DNA of 64,000 nucleotides from an uncultured Lachnospiraceae bacterium. GTDB lineage: Bacteria; Bacillota; Clostridia; Lachnospirales; Lachnospiraceae. Shown here in pieces: positions 50,747-59,673 of the stretch. The notes beneath the pieces are model-generated. The model saw nothing but the letters and a program-made list of their open reading frames with translations. It was not told where the DNA came from and made no database searches. The position numbers and the translations under genes are program-made. The stretch covers positions 1 through 64,000 of the forward strand of contig URRQ01000008.1 of the NCBI GenBank assembly GCA_900550235.1, written 5' to 3'. Positions within the stretch are counted from its first letter, which is position 1. Each line of letters opens with the position of its first letter.

Positions 50747-52183
50747 ATGATTAACATTTTTTTGAAAGAAGAATTTTATGCTTATGATGCATTTCATATC
50801 GTGAAAGCGTTTTTTCCGGATGAGGAGATTAAGCAACATATTGTATGTGATGGAAAAGTTCTTCTACAAATGAAGAAAGAGGAGGATATCCTCTTGGAAT
50901 TGGAAGAAGCTTTAGGGAATACGAAAAAAGAAAAGAAAAGTTTTGTAAATAAAAAGATTTACAAAGAGTTATATCAATATACAGGAAAAGAACTTGCATG
51001 GGGGTTTTTAACAGGAGTTCGTCCTACAAAGCTTGCCATGAAGAAAGTGGAGGAAGGGTGTACTGATGAAGAAACTGTGCTGTGGTTTCAAGAACAGTAC
51101 ATGGTAACAGAGAAAAAGGCAAAGCTTGGTGTAGAGATTGCGAAGAGAGAGAAGGCGCTCTTGGAGCAGTTGGATTATGAAAATGGATATAGCCTGTATG
51201 TGGGAATCCCATTTTGTCCATCAATTTGTTCATACTGTTCTTTTTCTTCTTATCCGTTGCAGGAGTGGACGAATCAGGTGGATCGGTATCTAGATGCGCT
51301 TTGTAAAGAAATCAGTTTCGTTGGAGAAGTATCGAAAGAAAAGAAACTCAATACGGTTTATATTGGCGGAGGGACGCCGACGACTCTCGAGGCAGATCAG
51401 CTCGATCGATTGTTGACACATATGGAAGAGACGTTTTCCTATGAGGAACTGAAAGAGTTTACTGTAGAGGCAGGACGACCGGATAGTATTACTAGAGAAA
51501 AATTAGAAGTATTACGGAAACATAAGATTTCTCGTATTTCTGTCAACCCACAGACGATGCAGCAGAAAACGTTGGACGTGATCGGAAGAAAGCATACAGT
51601 GCAGGATGTGATCGATATTTTCCATATGGCAAGAGAACTTGGATTTGAAAATATCAATATGGATCTCATTGCAGGATTGACAGGAGAGAATCTGTCTGAT
51701 ATGAAGGATACGTTGGAGAGGGTCAAAGAATTAGAGCCGGATAGTCTGACGGTGCATTCTCTTGCAATCAAGCGTGCGGCAAGACTTGGAAAGACGGAGG
51801 GCTATCGGGAGCAGCTTAGTACGGCGGAAGAACTTTCACAGATGATCGAGCTTGCAGCAGACTATGCAAAAGAGATGGATTTGGTCCCATATTATCTGTA
51901 TCGACAGAAGAATATTGCCGGGAATTTTGAAAATGTTGGGTACGCAAAGGTTGACAAAGCCGGAATATACAATATACTTATTATGGAGGAAAAACAATCC
52001 ATCATTGCAGTAGGCGCAGGAGCTTCTACGAAGATTGTACTTCCAAAAGGAAAAGAGATTCCGGACAAAAAGACCGGAGAATTAAAAAATATTGTACGCG
52101 TGGAAAATGTCAAAGATGTGACAGAGTATATGGCGCGTATTGATGAAATGATAGAACGAAAAGGAGAATGGTTATGGCGTTAA
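50747..52183 (+). CDS. hemZ: Coproporphyrinogen III oxidase-like radical SAM protein HemZ
   Basis: The 478-residue protein has an N-terminal domain (about 1-140) of the HemZ type and a radical SAM core with CPSICSYCSF (Cys near 155-162), YIGGGTPTTLEADQL and ISVNPQTMQQKTLDVIGRKH, followed by a HemN-like region. It may oxidise coproporphyrinogen III without oxygen, but HemZ proteins in heme-deficient Clostridia may have another activity. No other heme genes are near. The stop overlaps the start of hisS by 10 bases. Confidence 0.92.
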   Translation: MINIFLKEEFYAYDAFHIVKAFFPDEEIKQHIVCDGKVLLQMKKEEDILLELEEALGNTKKEKKSFVNKKIYKELYQYTGKELAWGFLTGVRPTKLAMKKVEEGCTDEETVLWFQEQYMVTEKKAKLGVEIAKREKALLEQLDYENGYSLYVGIPFCPSICSYCSFSSYPLQEWTNQVDRYLDALCKEISFVGEVSKEKKLNTVYIGGGTPTTLEADQLDRLLTHMEETFSYEELKEFTVEAGRPDSITREKLEVLRKHKISRISVNPQTMQQKTLDVIGRKHTVQDVIDIFHMARELGFENINMDLIAGLTGENLSDMKDTLERVKELEPDSLTVHSLAIKRAARLGKTEGYREQLSTAEELSQMIELAADYAKEMDLVPYYLYRQKNIAGNFENVGYAKVDKAGIYNILIMEEKQSIIAVGAGASTKIVLPKGKEIPDKKTGELKNIVRVENVKDVTEYMARIDEMIERKGEWLWR

Positions 52184-53439
52184 AAAAGAAGCCGGTAACA
52201 GGCATGAAAGATATGATGCCTCGTGAGATGGAGATTCGCGACTATGTGATTCACCTGATCAAAGAAACATATAAGACATTTGGTTTTTCATCTATGGAGA
52301 CACCTTGTGTGGAACATATCGAGAACCTTTGCAGCAAGCAGGGGGGAGATAATGAAAAACTGATTTTCAAAATCATGAAGCGTGGAGAGAAGTTAAAAAT
52401 CGACACTGCAAAGGAAGAAAATGATTTGGTTGATGGAGGTCTTCGTTACGACTTAACTGTTCCGCTTGCAAGATACTATGCAAACTATGCCAACGAACTT
52501 CCGGCACCATTCAAAGCGCTTCAGATTGGGAATGTGTGGAGAGCCGATCGTCCACAGAGAGGACGCTTCCGCCAGTTCATGCAATGCGATATCGATATTC
52601 TTGGAGAAGCAAGCAATTTGGCAGAGATTGAGTTGATCTTGGCAACAACAGCAATGCTTGGAAAATTGAATTTCACAAATTTTACGGTATGTATCAATGA
52701 CCGTAACATTTTGAAAGCAATGGCAGCATTTTGCGGATTCAAGGAAGAAGATTACGATGAAGTCTTCATCATTTTAGATAAGATGGATAAGATTGGCACA
52801 GAAGGTGTATCAGCAGAACTTCAAGAGATGGGATGTGCAAAAGAAAATGTAGAGGCATACCTGAAGTTGTTTGACGAGATCAGTCCGGATGTAGAAGGAA
52901 TTCGTTTCTTAAAAGAAAAATTAGGAGATTGCCTTCCAACAGAAACATCAGAGGGAATGGAAACAATCATCTCCAGCGTAGAGGCAGCAAAAGAAGCAGA
53001 GTTCAAGATTGCTTTTGATCCGACACTTGTAAGAGGACAATCTTACTATACCGGAACAATTTTTGAGATTCGTATGGACGAGTTTGGCGGTTCCGTTGCC
53101 GGAGGCGGACGTTACGATAAGATGATCGGGAAATTTACAGGACAAGATACACCGGCCTGCGGATTCTCTATCGGATTTGAAAGAATCGTAATGCTTTTAT
53201 TAGAGAATGGGTATGAAGTACCGTCAAACAACTTAAAGAAAGCGTATTTATTGGAAAAGAAACTTCCAAAAGAAGGAACTTTGAAAGTGTTCCAAATGGC
53301 AAAAGCAGATCGAGAAGCCGGATATCAGGTGATGATCGTGAATATGAAGAAAAATAAGAAATTCCAAAAAGAACAGCTAAACGAAAACGGTTACAAAGAA
53401 ATCGTTGAGTGCTACGCCGATTCTATAGAGAATATGTAA
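52174..53439 (+). CDS. hisS: Histidyl-tRNA synthetase
   Basis: A class II synthetase of 421 residues. Class motifs include GLRYDLTVPLARYYA, KALQIGNVWRADRPQRGRFR (motif 2) and GFSIGFERIVMLL (motif 3); the histidine-binding LVRGQSYYTGTIFE is intact. ATG 52174 is seven bases after AAGGAG, a better fit than the ATG at 52168. The start lies in the end of hemZ, so translation is likely coupled. aspS follows after 16 bases. Confidence 0.97.
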   Translation: MALKKKPVTGMKDMMPREMEIRDYVIHLIKETYKTFGFSSMETPCVEHIENLCSKQGGDNEKLIFKIMKRGEKLKIDTAKEENDLVDGGLRYDLTVPLARYYANYANELPAPFKALQIGNVWRADRPQRGRFRQFMQCDIDILGEASNLAEIELILATTAMLGKLNFTNFTVCINDRNILKAMAAFCGFKEEDYDEVFIILDKMDKIGTEGVSAELQEMGCAKENVEAYLKLFDEISPDVEGIRFLKEKLGDCLPTETSEGMETIISSVEAAKEAEFKIAFDPTLVRGQSYYTGTIFEIRMDEFGGSVAGGGRYDKMIGKFTGQDTPACGFSIGFERIVMLLLENGYEVPSNNLKKAYLLEKKLPKEGTLKVFQMAKADREAGYQVMIVNMKKNKKFQKEQLNENGYKEIVECYADSIENM

Positions 53440-53455
53440 AGGAGAGAGAAAAATC

Positions 53456-55249
53456 ATGGCAGAATCAATGCAGGGATTGAAAAGAACACATCGTTGTGCC
53501 GAATTGACTGCAGCCAATGTAGGCGAGACAGTTACCGTCATGGGTTGGGTACAGAAAAATAGAAACAAAGGAGGTCTTGTCTTTGTTGACGTAAGAGACC
53601 GTTCCGGAATTATTCAGGTCGTTTTTGAGGAAGGAAGCTGTGACGCAGCATTGATTGAAAAAGCTGCAAAGCTTCGTTCAGAATTTGTTGTTGCTGTTGT
53701 AGGTAAAGTAGAGAAACGTTCCGGTGCAGTAAATGAAAACATTGCTACCGGTGAGATTGAAATTGCTCCTACAGAGCTTCGTGTATTGTCAGAATCAGAG
53801 ACACCACCATTCCCAATCGAAGAAAACAGCAAGACAAAGGAAGAACTTCGTTTGAAATATCGTGTCCTTGATCTTCGTAGACCGGATTTACAGAGAAACT
53901 TAATTATGAGAAGTAAAGTAGCAACATTGACTCGCCAGTTCTTGGCAGAGGAAGGTTTCCTTGAGATTGAGACACCGATGCTTATTAAGAGTACGCCGGA
54001 AGGCGCTAGAGATTACCTTGTACCAAGCCGTGTACATCCAGGAAACTTCTACGCGTTACCACAATCACCACAGCTTTTCAAACAGCTTTTGATGTGTGCA
54101 GGTTATGACCGTTACTTCCAGTTAGCAAAATGTTTCCGTGATGAAGATTTACGTGCGGATCGTCAGCCGGAATTTACACAGATCGATATGGAATTATCAT
54201 TTGTAGATGTGGATGATGTGATTGATGTAAATGAAAGACTTCTTGCGAAATTATTTAAAGAGATATTAAATGTAGAAGTTTCTCTTCCAATCCAGAGAAT
54301 GACATGGCAGGAAGCCATGGACAGATTTGGTTCCGATAAACCGGATCTTCGTTTTGGTATGGAACTTGTAAATGTATCTGAAGTTGTCAAAGACTGTGAA
54401 TTCGCAGTATTCAAAGGCGCTCTTGAAAATGGCGGAAGCGTTCGTGGTATCAATGCAAAAGGTCAGGGCGCAATGCCGCGTAAGAAGATTGATAAGTTAG
54501 TTGATTTTGCGAAGACATACGGTGCAAAAGGGCTTGCTTATATTGCAATTCAGGAAGATGGCAGCCTGAAATCTTCTTTTGCAAAATTTATGACAGAAGA
54601 ACAGATGGCAGCGCTTGTAAAAGCAATGGACGGAGAGAACGGAGACTTATTATTATTTGCAGCAGATAAGAATAAGGTAGTATGGGACGTTCTCGGCGCG
54701 TTACGTATTGAAATTGCCCGTCAGTTAGACTTATTGGATAAAGGGGATTACAAGTTCTTGTGGGTAACAGAATTCCCATTATTAGAGTGGAACGAAGAAG
54801 CAGGAAGATATACAGCAATGCATCATCCATTTACAATGCCAATGGAAGAAGATTTACATTTGATCGATACAGATCCGGGTAAGGTTCGTGCAAAAGCTTA
54901 CGATATCGTGTTAAACGGTACAGAGCTCGGTGGAGGTAGCGTCAGAATCTTCAATAATGAGATTCAGAACAAGATGTTTGAGGTTCTTGGATTTACAAAA
55001 GAGCAGGCAGAAGAACAATTCGGATTCTTATTGAATGCATTCAAATATGGAGTTCCGCCACACGCAGGACTTGCATACGGACTTGACCGTCTTGTGATGC
55101 TGATGGCAAAACAGGACAGTATTCGTGACGTAATCGCATTCCCGAAGGTGAAAGATGCATCTGACTTGATGACAGAAGCACCGGCAGGGGTAGATCCGAA
55201 GCAGTTGGAAGAATTAGGACTTACCATTACTGCATCAGAGGACGAATAA
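53456..55249 (+). CDS. aspS: Aspartyl-tRNA synthetase
   Basis: A class II synthetase of 597 residues with an N-terminal OB anticodon-binding domain (about 20-110), catalytic motifs FRDEDLRADRQPEFTQID and GLAYGLDRLVMLM, and the bacterial GAD insertion (about 290-420). No GatCAB genes or other indicators in the window decide whether it is discriminating. AGGAGAGAG precedes the ATG. The hisS-aspS pair ends at a clear terminator. Confidence 0.97.
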   Translation: MAESMQGLKRTHRCAELTAANVGETVTVMGWVQKNRNKGGLVFVDVRDRSGIIQVVFEEGSCDAALIEKAAKLRSEFVVAVVGKVEKRSGAVNENIATGEIEIAPTELRVLSESETPPFPIEENSKTKEELRLKYRVLDLRRPDLQRNLIMRSKVATLTRQFLAEEGFLEIETPMLIKSTPEGARDYLVPSRVHPGNFYALPQSPQLFKQLLMCAGYDRYFQLAKCFRDEDLRADRQPEFTQIDMELSFVDVDDVIDVNERLLAKLFKEILNVEVSLPIQRMTWQEAMDRFGSDKPDLRFGMELVNVSEVVKDCEFAVFKGALENGGSVRGINAKGQGAMPRKKIDKLVDFAKTYGAKGLAYIAIQEDGSLKSSFAKFMTEEQMAALVKAMDGENGDLLLFAADKNKVVWDVLGALRIEIARQLDLLDKGDYKFLWVTEFPLLEWNEEAGRYTAMHHPFTMPMEEDLHLIDTDPGKVRAKAYDIVLNGTELGGGSVRIFNNEIQNKMFEVLGFTKEQAEEQFGFLLNAFKYGVPPHAGLAYGLDRLVMLMAKQDSIRDVIAFPKVKDASDLMTEAPAGVDPKQLEELGLTITASEDE

Positions 55250-55262
55250 AATAGGATACTTG

Positions 55263-55303
55263 GGAGACATAGAAGTGTAAATGCATTTTTATGTCTCCTT
55301 TTT
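55263..55303 (+). terminator. Intrinsic terminator after aspS
   Basis: GGAGACATA (55263-55271) pairs with TATGTCTCC (55290-55298), followed by TTTTT. Confidence 0.85.
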
Positions 55304-55317
55304 ACGTTCGAAAGTAG

Positions 55318-55346
55318 TTGACATTCTATAGGAGTCGGTCTATGCT
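55318..55346 (+). promoter_or_regulatory. Promoter of cysK
   Basis: TTGACA (55318-55323), 17 bases and TATGCT (55341-55346). ATAG at 55328-55331 and CTAT at 55340-55343 form a small dyad in the spacer that could be a repressor site. Confidence 0.6.
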
Positions 55347-55383
55347 TATACCAATCAAAATGAAAGAGAGGAAGAAATAGCAT

Positions 55384-56325
55384 ATGGCAAATATTTATAC
55401 ATCAGCAGACCAATTGATCGGAAATACCCCTCTTTTGGAATTGGCACATATAGAAAAAGAATTTGAATTGAAGGCAAAAATTCTTGCGAAACTGGAATAT
55501 CTGAATCCTGCCGGTTCTGCAAAAGATCGTGTTGCAAGAGAAATGATTGAAGATGCGGAGGCTTCAGGAATTTTAAAAGCAGATTCTGTAATCATTGAAC
55601 CGACATCCGGTAATACCGGCATCGGGCTTGCATCTGTAGCGGCGGCAAGAGGATATCGTTTGATTATAGTGATGCCGGATACGATGTCTATGGAACGAAG
55701 AGTATTAATGGCAGCTTATGGGGCAGAACTTGTGTTAAGTGATGGAGCAAAAGGAATGACAGGTGCGATTGAAAAGGCAGAAGAACTGGCTTCACAGATT
55801 CCAAATAGTTTTATACCGGGGCAATTTGTGAATCCGGCAAATTCTAAGGCGCATAGATTAACAACAGGACCGGAAATTTATCGGGATACCGATGGAGATG
55901 TGGATATCTTTGTTGCAGGAGTGGGAACAGGTGGAACGATCACTGGAGTTGGAGAATATTTAAAAGCTCAAAAGCCGTCTGTAAAAATAGTCGCAGTGGA
56001 ACCGTCAGATTCAGCAGTACTATCCGGTGAAAGTGCGGGTGCACATAAGCTGCAAGGAATTGGAGCAGGGTTTATTCCGGAAGTTTTAAATACGGAGATC
56101 TATGATGAGATTATAAAGGTGTCTGCAGAAGATGCATTCTCAATGGGTAGAATGATTGGAAAAAAAGAAGGCGTACTTGTAGGAATTTCTTCCGGAGCAG
56201 CTTTGTGGGGCGCTGTGGAGTTGGCAAAGCGTCCGGAAAATGAAGGAAAGAATATTGTAGTTTTGCTTCCGGATACTGGAGATCGATATTTGTCAACGGA
56301 ATTGTTTACTACAGATGAAGTATAA
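55384..56325 (+). CDS. cysK: Cysteine synthase (O-acetylserine sulfhydrylase)
   Basis: This PLP enzyme makes cysteine from O-acetylserine and sulfide. The 313-residue protein shows the PLP Lys in NPAGSAKDR (Lys47), the substrate loop PTSGNTGIGLA, phosphate-binding GVGTGGTITGVG and the SSGAALWGAVELA segment. Length is normal. Ribosome binding site GAGAGGAAG. It is followed 52 bases on by a glycerate kinase gene that may be co-transcribed. Confidence 0.95.
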   Translation: MANIYTSADQLIGNTPLLELAHIEKEFELKAKILAKLEYLNPAGSAKDRVAREMIEDAEASGILKADSVIIEPTSGNTGIGLASVAAARGYRLIIVMPDTMSMERRVLMAAYGAELVLSDGAKGMTGAIEKAEELASQIPNSFIPGQFVNPANSKAHRLTTGPEIYRDTDGDVDIFVAGVGTGGTITGVGEYLKAQKPSVKIVAVEPSDSAVLSGESAGAHKLQGIGAGFIPEVLNTEIYDEIIKVSAEDAFSMGRMIGKKEGVLVGISSGAALWGAVELAKRPENEGKNIVVLLPDTGDRYLSTELFTTDEV

Positions 56326-56377
56326 TTTACAACTACGTTAAATGCTCTGCGAATCTTGGAAAATAGAGGAAAAGGAT

Positions 56378-57523
56378 ATGAAAATTGTTATTGCGATGGA
56401 TTCCTTCAAAGGATCTTTGACTTCTATGGAAGCCGGAAATGCGGTGAAAGCAGGAATTGAGAAAGTGTGTGATGCAGAAATCGTTGTCAAACCGATAGCA
56501 GATGGTGGAGAAGGAACGACAGAAGCATTAGTGAGTGGACTGGGAGGAGAACAGGTTACAGTCGAAGTGACAGATCCACTTGGAAGAAAAATACAGGCTG
56601 TTTATGGAATTTTGCGAGACGGTACAGCGGTTATAGAGATGGCACAGGCTGCAGGAATCACTCTCATAAAAAAAGAAGAGAGAGATGCCCTTTCTGCTAC
56701 AACATATGGCGTAGGAGAGATGATTCGGGATGCGGTACAACGTGGCTGCCGGAAATTTCTCATAGGAATCGGTGGGAGTGCAACAAGCGACGGTGGTGTT
56801 GGAATGCTGCAGGCGTTGGGATACCGATTTTTGGATGCAGATGGGAAGCAAATCCGTGCAGGAGTGAAGCATTTGGATGAAATTTCAATGATTGATTGTA
56901 AAAATATACTAAAGGAAATTAATATGTGTCATTTTGTGATTGCATGTGACGTGAAAAATCCTCTATTAGGAAAAAATGGCGCTGTTTATGTATATGGGCC
57001 GCAAAAGGGAATCCAACAAAAAGACTTAGAAGATATGGATCGGAAGATGAGCCATTTTGCCAGGAAAACGACGGGATATGTCAAAAAGGATTTTCATATG
57101 GCGGAAGGAGCCGGAGCGGCAGGAGGACTTGGATTTGCGTTTTTCAGCTATATTCCGCATGTGGAGATGAAGTCCGGAATTGAAATTGTGTTGGATGCTG
57201 TTGAACTGGAGAAAGAGCTTGTAGAAGCAGATTATGTTGTAACTGGGGAAGGAAAGATAGATGGACAGACTTCGATGGGGAAAACTCCGGTCGGTGTGGC
57301 AAAGATTGCGAAAAAGTATGGGGCAAAAGTCATTGCATTTGCAGGAAGTGCGACAGAAGATGCCGGAGCATGCAATCAAGAAGGAATCGATGCATTTTTT
57401 TCGGTCATTAGAGAAGTGACAACACTGGATGAGGCTATGAATCCGGAACGTGCCAAGAAGAATGTAGAACTTACAGCAGAGCAAGTATTTCGGTTGCTCA
57501 TTCCTTGTAAAAAGGAGTCTTAA
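56378..57523 (+). CDS. garK: Glycerate kinase
   Basis: A 381-residue glycerate kinase of the GarK/GlxK type, phosphorylating D-glycerate (to 2-phosphoglycerate in characterised members). Hallmarks are VIAMDSFKGSLTSMEAG at the start, PIADGGEGTTEAL, LIGIGGSATSDGGVGMLQALG and VVTGEGKIDGQTSMGKTPVGVA. The start is ATG 56378, after AGAGGAAAAGG; the earlier ATG at 56342 has no binding site. No neighbouring glyoxylate or tartronate genes are seen, so the source of glycerate is open. Confidence 0.94.
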   Translation: MKIVIAMDSFKGSLTSMEAGNAVKAGIEKVCDAEIVVKPIADGGEGTTEALVSGLGGEQVTVEVTDPLGRKIQAVYGILRDGTAVIEMAQAAGITLIKKEERDALSATTYGVGEMIRDAVQRGCRKFLIGIGGSATSDGGVGMLQALGYRFLDADGKQIRAGVKHLDEISMIDCKNILKEINMCHFVIACDVKNPLLGKNGAVYVYGPQKGIQQKDLEDMDRKMSHFARKTTGYVKKDFHMAEGAGAAGGLGFAFFSYIPHVEMKSGIEIVLDAVELEKELVEADYVVTGEGKIDGQTSMGKTPVGVAKIAKKYGAKVIAFAGSATEDAGACNQEGIDAFFSVIREVTTLDEAMNPERAKKNVELTAEQVFRLLIPCKKES

Positions 57524-57542
57524 AGAAGGAGAAAATTAACGT

Positions 57543-57564
57543 AGGGCAGATAGGTATCTGCCCT
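57543..57564. terminator. Hairpin between garK and the LUD gene
   Basis: AGGGCAGATA and TATCTGCCCT form a perfect 10-pair stem with a two-base centre in the 49-base convergent gap. T-runs are lacking on the + strand and weak on the minus strand. Confidence 0.6.
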
Positions 57565-57572
57565 GTTGTGAT

Positions 57573-58208
57573 TTAATAGCCCAATTCTTCTCCGATCAAA
57601 ATGACTTTAATTCTTCCGGTGTGACGAGAGTACCGGGTGATAACAATCTGTGCACAGATGCAGTCTGGACTTGTGCAGTTCATACAATGACCGGTAACCG
57701 AGCATGGAGAATGAAGACCGAGTCGAGTAACATTTGGCGGTGTTGCGAAATTGCGGACACGGGCAATTCCTGTTTCTACATCGGTTACGACTTTGTTCAT
57801 TCCAACAAGAAGTATGACGTGTTCAGGTCCTTGAATCAGGCATGCTACGCGATTTCCGTTTCCATCAATATTGATAAGTTCCCCGTTAATGGTAATGGCA
57901 TTAGAACTCATGAAAAAGTAATTGGATGTAATAGAGTCAATGAACGACTGACGTTTCTCTTCCGGCGTTTTAGCAAGATTTCGATCCAACAAGGTGAGGT
58001 TAGAAGCTTTGAGCGCATCGTACATTCCGGTTTCTACAAAAGTCATGGAACCGCCAAAACTGACGGACGAACCTTCCGGTATCATACTCATGGCAAGCTG
58101 TACGGCTTCGGCGCTTGTATCACAATAATAACCTTCCATATTCCTCTTATTTAGATTCTTGATGATTGTGTCGGCAAGTTTTTTGTAGGTTTCTTTTTTC
58201 GGGTTCAT
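57573..58208 (-). CDS. LUD-domain protein
   Basis: The 211-residue protein belongs to the LUD (lactate utilisation, formerly DUF162) family. Visible are SVSFGGSMTFVETGMYDAL, FFMSSNAITINGELINIDGNG, VILLVGMNKVV and a Cys-rich HCMNCTSPDCICAQI near the C-terminus that may hold a metal or Fe-S site. It stands alone, without LutA or LutB partners, so a role in lactate oxidation is doubtful. On the minus strand AAGGAGGAAC precedes the ATG at 58208. Confidence 0.88.
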   Translation of the reverse strand: MNPKKETYKKLADTIIKNLNKRNMEGYYCDTSAEAVQLAMSMIPEGSSVSFGGSMTFVETGMYDALKASNLTLLDRNLAKTPEEKRQSFIDSITSNYFFMSSNAITINGELINIDGNGNRVACLIQGPEHVILLVGMNKVVTDVETGIARVRNFATPPNVTRLGLHSPCSVTGHCMNCTSPDCICAQIVITRYSRHTGRIKVILIGEELGY

Positions 58209-58231
58209 AGATTGTTCCTCCTTATATCAAG

Positions 58232-58265
58232 AATGATATTTTTATTTAAATTATACTATATCATT
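58232..58265 (-). promoter_or_regulatory. LUD gene promoter with flanking inverted repeat
   Basis: On the minus strand TATAAT lies at 58255-58250 with a poor -35. AATGATAT (58232-58239) and ATATCATT (58258-58265) flank it, which may be an operator or the base of a 5' stem-loop. Confidence 0.35.
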
Positions 58266-58281
58266 TTCTTGAAAAAAACTA

Positions 58282-58310
58282 TTGACAAAAAGCAATCCTA
58301 TGAGTATAAT
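58282..58310 (+). promoter_or_regulatory. Consensus promoter of tRNA-Gly
   Basis: TTGACA (58282-58287), 17 bases and TATAAT (58305-58310): a full match to the SigA consensus at optimal spacing, as expected for a stable RNA gene. Confidence 0.9.
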
Positions 58311-58341
58311 AATTATTGTTGTGGCGGACAGAACACAATGT

Positions 58342-58413
58342 GCACGAGTGGCTCAGTGGTGGAGTATCGCCTTGCCAAGGCGAGGGTCGCGGGTTCGAAT
58401 CCCGTCTCGTGCT
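58342..58413 (+). tRNA. tRNA-Gly (anticodon GCC)
   Basis: The acceptor arms GCACGAG (58342-58348) and CTCGTGC (58406-58412) pair fully. The D arm is GCTC...GAGT, the anticodon stem TCGCC/GGCGA encloses loop TTGCCAA with anticodon GCC, and the T loop is TTCGAAT. The discriminator is T, usual for bacterial tRNA-Gly. CCA is not encoded; a run of T begins directly after the acceptor stem and may serve termination. ddl lies 54 bases downstream and could be reached by read-through. Confidence 0.95.
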
Positions 58414-58467
58414 TTTTTGTTATATAAAAATCTGTATCAAAATAAGTGATAAGGAGAGAGAAGAATC

Positions 58468-59508
58468 ATGAAACAGAAATTGCTTGTTCTATGTGGAGGA
58501 CAATCTAGCGAACACATTGTTTCTAGAATGTCTTGTACATCAGTATTGAAGAATTTAGACAAAGAGAAATATGAAATTACGTTAGTTGGAATTACAACAG
58601 ATGGAACATGGTATTTCCTGGATCAGAATCAGGAAAATCTTGCAAAAGATACTTGGCTTGATAATAGCAGGGAAGTGCCAGGAGTATTTGATCTTTTAAA
58701 AAGTCAGGATGTAGCCCTTCCGGTGCTTCACGGATTATATGGTGAAGATGGAACGATTCAAGGGCTTTTTGAACTGACTAAGATTCCGTATGTTGGCTGC
58801 CGTGTTCTTGGTTCCAGCGTTTCTATGGACAAAATCTATACAAAGAAAATTGTGGATACCGTTGGAGTACCACAAGTACCATCAGTTTATGTGAAGAAAC
58901 GTTATGATGGAAAAATCGTGGTGGTAGATGATCAGTTTGATGAGATTGAAGATGTAGAGTCTCATATTGTAGAAACTCTTGGAATTCCATGTTTTATCAA
59001 AGCAAGCCGCTCTGGTTCAAGCATGGGGTGTTATCGATGTGATCGAAGAGAAGATTTGATGGAGAAGCTAGAAGAAGCATCAAAATATGATAAGCACATT
59101 GTTGTAGAAAAATGTGTGAATTGTATTGAACTTGAAACTGCAGTTCTTGGAAATGATGATGTCATTGTTTCAAGAGTCGGACAGATTCTTCCTCATGGAG
59201 AATTCTATACGTTTGAATCCAAGTATGAAGATGAGGAAAGCAAAACATGTATTCCGGCGCTCGTGGATGAAGAAATCCAAGAGAAGATTCGTGAATATGC
59301 AGTCAAAGTATTTAAAGCAGTAGATGGACACGGAATGAGTCGTGTAGACTTTTTCCTTGATAAGGACAGCAATCAAATATATTTTAATGAAATCAATACA
59401 ATTCCGGGATTTACAAAGATTTCTATGTATCCGCAATTGATGAATGATTTAGGAATTGGATATTCAGAACTTTTAGACCGCTTGATTGCATTGGCATTCG
59501 AGAGATAA
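58468..59508 (+). CDS. ddl: D-alanine--D-alanine ligase
   Basis: Ddl makes the D-Ala-D-Ala dipeptide for peptidoglycan. The 346-residue ATP-grasp protein shows CGGQSSEHIVS at the start, LPVLHGLYGEDGTIQG, KASRSGSSMGCYRC and NEINTIPGFTKISMYP. The omega loop contains FYTFESKYED with Tyr in the position seen in D-Ala-D-Ala ligases, not the residues of VanA-type D-lactate ligases, so this looks like the housekeeping enzyme. AAGGAGAGAG precedes the ATG. Confidence 0.95.
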   Translation: MKQKLLVLCGGQSSEHIVSRMSCTSVLKNLDKEKYEITLVGITTDGTWYFLDQNQENLAKDTWLDNSREVPGVFDLLKSQDVALPVLHGLYGEDGTIQGLFELTKIPYVGCRVLGSSVSMDKIYTKKIVDTVGVPQVPSVYVKKRYDGKIVVVDDQFDEIEDVESHIVETLGIPCFIKASRSGSSMGCYRCDRREDLMEKLEEASKYDKHIVVEKCVNCIELETAVLGNDDVIVSRVGQILPHGEFYTFESKYEDEESKTCIPALVDEEIQEKIREYAVKVFKAVDGHGMSRVDFFLDKDSNQIYFNEINTIPGFTKISMYPQLMNDLGIGYSELLDRLIALAFER

Positions 59509-59553
59509 AAGAATAAAATAGCAATATTTCAGCTATCGCATGTAATATCCCCT

Positions 59554-59591
59554 AAAAATGCAGAAAGTTCGAAGGAGCTTTCTGCATTTTT
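59554..59591 (+). terminator. Intrinsic terminator after ddl
   Basis: AAAAATGCAGAAAG and CTTTCTGCATTTTT are perfectly complementary around a 10-base loop. Confidence 0.9.
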
Positions 59592-59597
59592 GCGTAA

Positions 59598-59626
59598 TTG
59601 ATAATCAGAAAAATCTATGATACAAT
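59598..59626 (+). promoter_or_regulatory. Promoter of the thyA-folA operon
   Basis: TTGATA (59598-59603), 17 bases and TACAAT (59621-59626) with an extended TGA. Confidence 0.7.
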
Positions 59627-59673
59627 GGACGGGAAAATGATTAAAGCGATAGAAAATAGGAGACGAATGGAAG

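Noticed and set aside
58212..58427. Open frame running through the tRNA-Gly gene
   Set aside because: It includes the tRNA and its promoter; the tRNA cloverleaf explains the sequence.
58468..59508. Vancomycin-type D-Ala-D-Lac ligase
   Set aside because: The omega loop has the Tyr-containing pattern of housekeeping D-Ala-D-Ala ligases, and no van partner genes are present.
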